Assembly: GCA_016839865.1 (NCBI GenBank) | Contig: JAEOTN010000043.1 | Location: 1-6,982 of the forward strand | Direction of reading: 5' to 3' | DNA: 6,982 bases | Origin: Promethearchaeota archaeon | GTDB taxonomy: Archaea; Asgardarchaeota; Lokiarchaeia; Sigynarchaeales; MK-D1 | Part shown: positions 5,472-6,982 of the stretch, one piece after another | Layout: the number at the start of each line of letters is the position of its first letter | Position numbering within the stretch: position 1 is the first letter of the stretch | Program-made: the position numbers and the translations under genes | Notes under the pieces: model-generated | The model's input: the letters and a program-made list of their open reading frames with translations, nothing else | The model's database searches: none | What the model was told of the DNA's origin: nothing

Positions 5472-6215
5472 ATGAAAATCTGGTTGAACCATACACTAGC
5501 ATGTCCGGATGATGCGTCTTATCCATTACAGTTAACAATCTTTGAATGGGAAAAATCTGAATACAGTCAAACTGAAGAAGAAAAAGATACGAATTCCACT
5601 GAAGAAATGTTTAAAGCGATGATAGAGGGATATAAATCAAAAACACTGTGCAACATCAAAGGCTCAAATCCTCCTTTAACTATCCATTTGAAACCCTCTA
5701 AAGATATTTCGACACACGAAAAGGATATAGAAAACGCGCAGACTGAAGAAAGGATAGTTAGATTAAAGAAAAATCTTCTATTTGATATGATTGTAATTAC
5801 AGCAGTTCCTCCACAAGAATTTCTGCAGAAGTACAAGGACATACTTGATGAATTTAGCGTTATAAAGGATCTATCTGGGAAAAAACTTGCTCAAGATGCT
5901 TACAAAATAACTACACAATCAATATTGCCAATAATTGATGGAAAATTGAATGAATGCAAAAAGATTCCTAAAAAGGAGAAAGAGATTGAGAAATTTCTTG
6001 AATCCTTTATGCAAGAACTTCTATTTCTGAATTTTTATTTAACCTATGTTGAAATTGAAGAGGGATTATTAGCATGCCCCCATTGCAAAAGATGGTTTCC
6101 CATTATAATGACAATACCAAGAATCTACCCAAAATTTATGAAAAGAGAAGTAATAGATCTAGATTTCTTGAAAAAATGGCAGGATTCGTATCCAAAAGAC
6201 GTTATTTTGGATTAG
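5472..6215 (+). CDS. Trm112-like methyltransferase-activating protein, enlarged
   Basis: The ends of this 247-residue protein match the Trm112 family, a small zinc-ribbon partner that stabilises and activates SAM methyltransferases acting on tRNA, rRNA and release factors. The N-terminus, MKIWLNHTLACPDDASYPLQL, corresponds to the family's 'MK.l..N.L.C....YPL' opening with C11. The C-terminus carries EIEEGLLACPHCKRWFPI (195-211, with C202 and C205) and IPRIYP, matching the usual 'v.eG.L.C..cg..fPI..GIPnml' end. Between them, about 170 residues are mostly charged and helical (many Lys/Glu); this is the part found in longer eukaryotic/archaeal members but much expanded here (eukaryotic Trm112 is about 125-135 residues, bacterial forms about 60). 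Only three of the four classical zinc cysteines are obvious; D13/D14 stand where the second would be. The ribosome site AGAGGA and the conserved N-terminus fix the start. It is divergent from the glycan operon and lies 55 bases before tRNA-Gln. Confidence 0.8.
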   Translation: MKIWLNHTLACPDDASYPLQLTIFEWEKSEYSQTEEEKDTNSTEEMFKAMIEGYKSKTLCNIKGSNPPLTIHLKPSKDISTHEKDIENAQTEERIVRLKKNLLFDMIVITAVPPQEFLQKYKDILDEFSVIKDLSGKKLAQDAYKITTQSILPIIDGKLNECKKIPKKEKEIEKFLESFMQELLFLNFYLTYVEIEEGLLACPHCKRWFPIIMTIPRIYPKFMKREVIDLDFLKKWQDSYPKDVILD

Positions 6216-6270
6216 ACTCAAGAAAAATTTTTATTATCGCATGTATTTACAACATTACTTTCACAACTAC

Positions 6271-6343
6271 AGCCCCGTAGTGTAGTGGTCAAGCATAGAG
6301 GGCTTTGAACCCTTTGACGGAGGTTCGAATCTTCCCGGGGCTA
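6271..6343 (+). tRNA. tRNA-Gln (anticodon UUG)
   Basis: A full cloverleaf folds without an intron. The acceptor stem is AGCCCCG (6271-6277) with CGGGGCT (6336-6342), seven pairs including A1-T72. T8 and A9 follow, then the D stem GTGT/GCAT with two wobble pairs and a GG-containing loop. The anticodon stem is GAGGG/CCCTT with loop CTTTGAA, giving anticodon TTG (6305-6307), which reads CAA. The variable loop is four bases. The T stem is GGAGG/CTTCC around TTCGAAT. The discriminator is A (6343) and CCA is not encoded. A-T at the first pair and an A discriminator are typical of archaeal tRNA-Gln. T-rich sequence (CTTTCTTTCT) follows within a few bases and may end transcription. TATTTA at 6244-6249 is a possible TATA element 22-27 bases upstream. 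Many archaea charge this tRNA with Glu and amidate it through GatDE. Confidence 0.97.
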
Positions 6344-6481
6344 CTAATCTTTCTTTCTAATCGCTAATTTTATCGCATTTACAATGTTTTTGTTATAAGA
6401 ATCCTCTTGGTAGAATTACTTCGTTCTTAATCGTGCATTTTTCCCAATTTCCAATATACGCATGAGGATCCCTTGAAATTA
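6344..6481. other. Convergent spacer between tRNA-Gln and the glycosyltransferase
   Basis: In these 138 AT-rich bases I see no reading frame worth calling, no hairpin terminator and no long repeat. The T-rich stretch directly after the tRNA is the only likely functional element. No duplicated tRNA 3' end was seen within the window, so there is no sign of an integrated element using this tRNA. Confidence 0.5.
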
Positions 6482-6982
6482 TTACCTAAGCTGAGTCGAA
6501 TATACAGATTCTATTCGGTTTACTACTTCCTCCCAAGAATAATTCTGAAGCATGGGTCCAGCAGAACGCACTTTTTCTAATCCAATTTCAGGATTTTTCA
6601 CTTGGTCGATTATAGATTTCGCTAGCAACTTGGGATTTTGTGGTTCTACAAACACAGCTTGGTCTTGTAATACTTCTTTGTATGCGGCTAGATTTGAACA
6701 TATCACCGGAGTTCCACATGACAAACTTTCCACAGGAGTGATCCCAAATCCTTCTGATGCGTAGGAATATGTTATAAACATATCAGCCATACTATAGTAG
6801 TCAGGTAGTTCCTCAACAGGAATCAACCCCGTAAAAGTCACATCTGGATTATCATGTTTCCATTGTTCCACAGCAGGACCCATTTTTAAGGTGGATTTCC
6901 CCCCAATTACACATTTCAGATTGGGGATTTCTTTCTTAGCTAGATTATAAGCGTTGAGTATGTCATCCACACCTTTATAAAA
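6482..6982 (-). CDS. GT4-family glycosyltransferase, C-terminal domain, cut by the right edge
   Basis: The frame is open from the window edge to TAA at 6484-6482, giving 166 residues. It is the C-terminal nucleotide-sugar-binding Rossmann domain of a GT-B, retaining GT4 (RfaB/WcaL-like) enzyme. The visible start FYKGVDDILNAY (1-12) is the standard '.KG.d.li.A' strand-helix. Then follow LKCVIGGKS, VTFTGLIPVEELPDYYSMADMFI (48-70), and the EX7E signature in SEGFGITPVESLSCGTPVI (E77 and E85), which binds the donor nucleotide sugar. AAYKEVL and LLAKSII continue the family pattern. A GTG at 6970-6968 is not a start; it encodes an internal Val of KGVDD. The acceptor-binding N-terminal half, about 190-220 residues, is missing from the window. 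The gene is on the same strand as the ALG7-like operon but separated by the plus-strand Trm112-like and tRNA genes. It probably adds a sugar in the same surface-glycan or N-glycan pathway. Confidence 0.93.
   Translation of the reverse strand, partial: FYKGVDDILNAYNLAKKEIPNLKCVIGGKSTLKMGPAVEQWKHDNPDVTFTGLIPVEELPDYYSMADMFITYSYASEGFGITPVESLSCGTPVICSNLAAYKEVLQDQAVFVEPQNPKLLAKSIIDQVKNPEIGLEKVRSAGPMLQNYSWEEVVNRIESVYSTQLR

Noticed and set aside
5305..5538. N-terminal extension of the ALG7-like protein to ATG 5538 or ATG 5400
   Set aside because: It overlaps the divergent Trm112-like gene and the operon's own TATA box, and adds residues before the family's normal N-terminus.
5567..5842. Minus-strand 91-residue frame opposite the Trm112-like gene
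   Set aside because: It is a Ser/Phe-rich antisense shadow of a Lys/Glu-rich coding region, with no ribosome binding site.
6271..6343. tRNA-Gln as an integration site for a mobile element
   Set aside because: No integrase gene and no repeat of the tRNA 3' end are visible in the window.
6968..6970. GTG as start codon of the glycosyltransferase
   Set aside because: The frame continues upstream as FYKG, the conserved start of the GT4 C-terminal domain, so this GTG is an internal Val.

Overview
The window looks archaeal, and most probably comes from an Asgard archaeon. Four features point that way: a tRNA-Gln(UUG) gene with A1-T72 pairing, an A discriminator and no encoded CCA; TATA-like boxes at leaderless or short-leader distances; genes that end in oligo-T rather than hairpins; and a set of proteins with eukaryote-like relatives (a longin-like small protein, an ALG7/DPAGT1-type GlcNAc-1-phosphate transferase, a Trm112-type protein). 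DNA is AT-rich throughout. The Asgard placement is inference from gene content; nothing here is a definitive phylogenetic marker.

Left part (1-688, minus strand): a predicted longin-fold protein is followed after 5 bases by the N-terminal part of a two-helix membrane protein that runs off the left edge. This looks like a two-gene operon. Across a 203-base divergent spacer, on the plus strand, lie a cold-shock-domain protein (892-1134) and an unrecognised 124-residue protein (1232-1606), separated by oligo-T tracts.

Centre (1640-5304, minus strand): a tight three-gene operon. In transcription order it holds a polytopic ALG7-like polyprenyl-phosphate GlcNAc-1-P transferase with an extra C-terminal membrane region, an ATP-grasp ligase, and a DegT/DnrJ/EryC1 sugar aminotransferase. 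The last two abut exactly (TAG then ATG), and the Shine-Dalgarno sequence of the second lies inside the end of the first. A strong TATA box places the transcript start next to ATG 5304, so the first gene starts there and not at the far upstream ATG at 5538. The operon plausibly starts a lipid-linked glycan and makes or decorates an amino sugar for it. A GT4-family glycosyltransferase, cut by the right edge (6482-6982, minus), probably belongs to the same surface-glycan or N-glycan locus.

Between these minus-strand glycan genes, on the plus strand, sit an unusually long Trm112-like protein (5472-6215) and tRNA-Gln(UUG) (6271-6343). The divergent spacer before the Trm112-like gene carries four copies of the hexamer GAGATT in both orientations, a possible operator. 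The most interesting items are the longin/membrane pair, the enlarged Trm112-like protein, and the ALG7-like/ATP-grasp/aminotransferase operon. No CRISPR array, insertion sequence or rRNA gene was seen.
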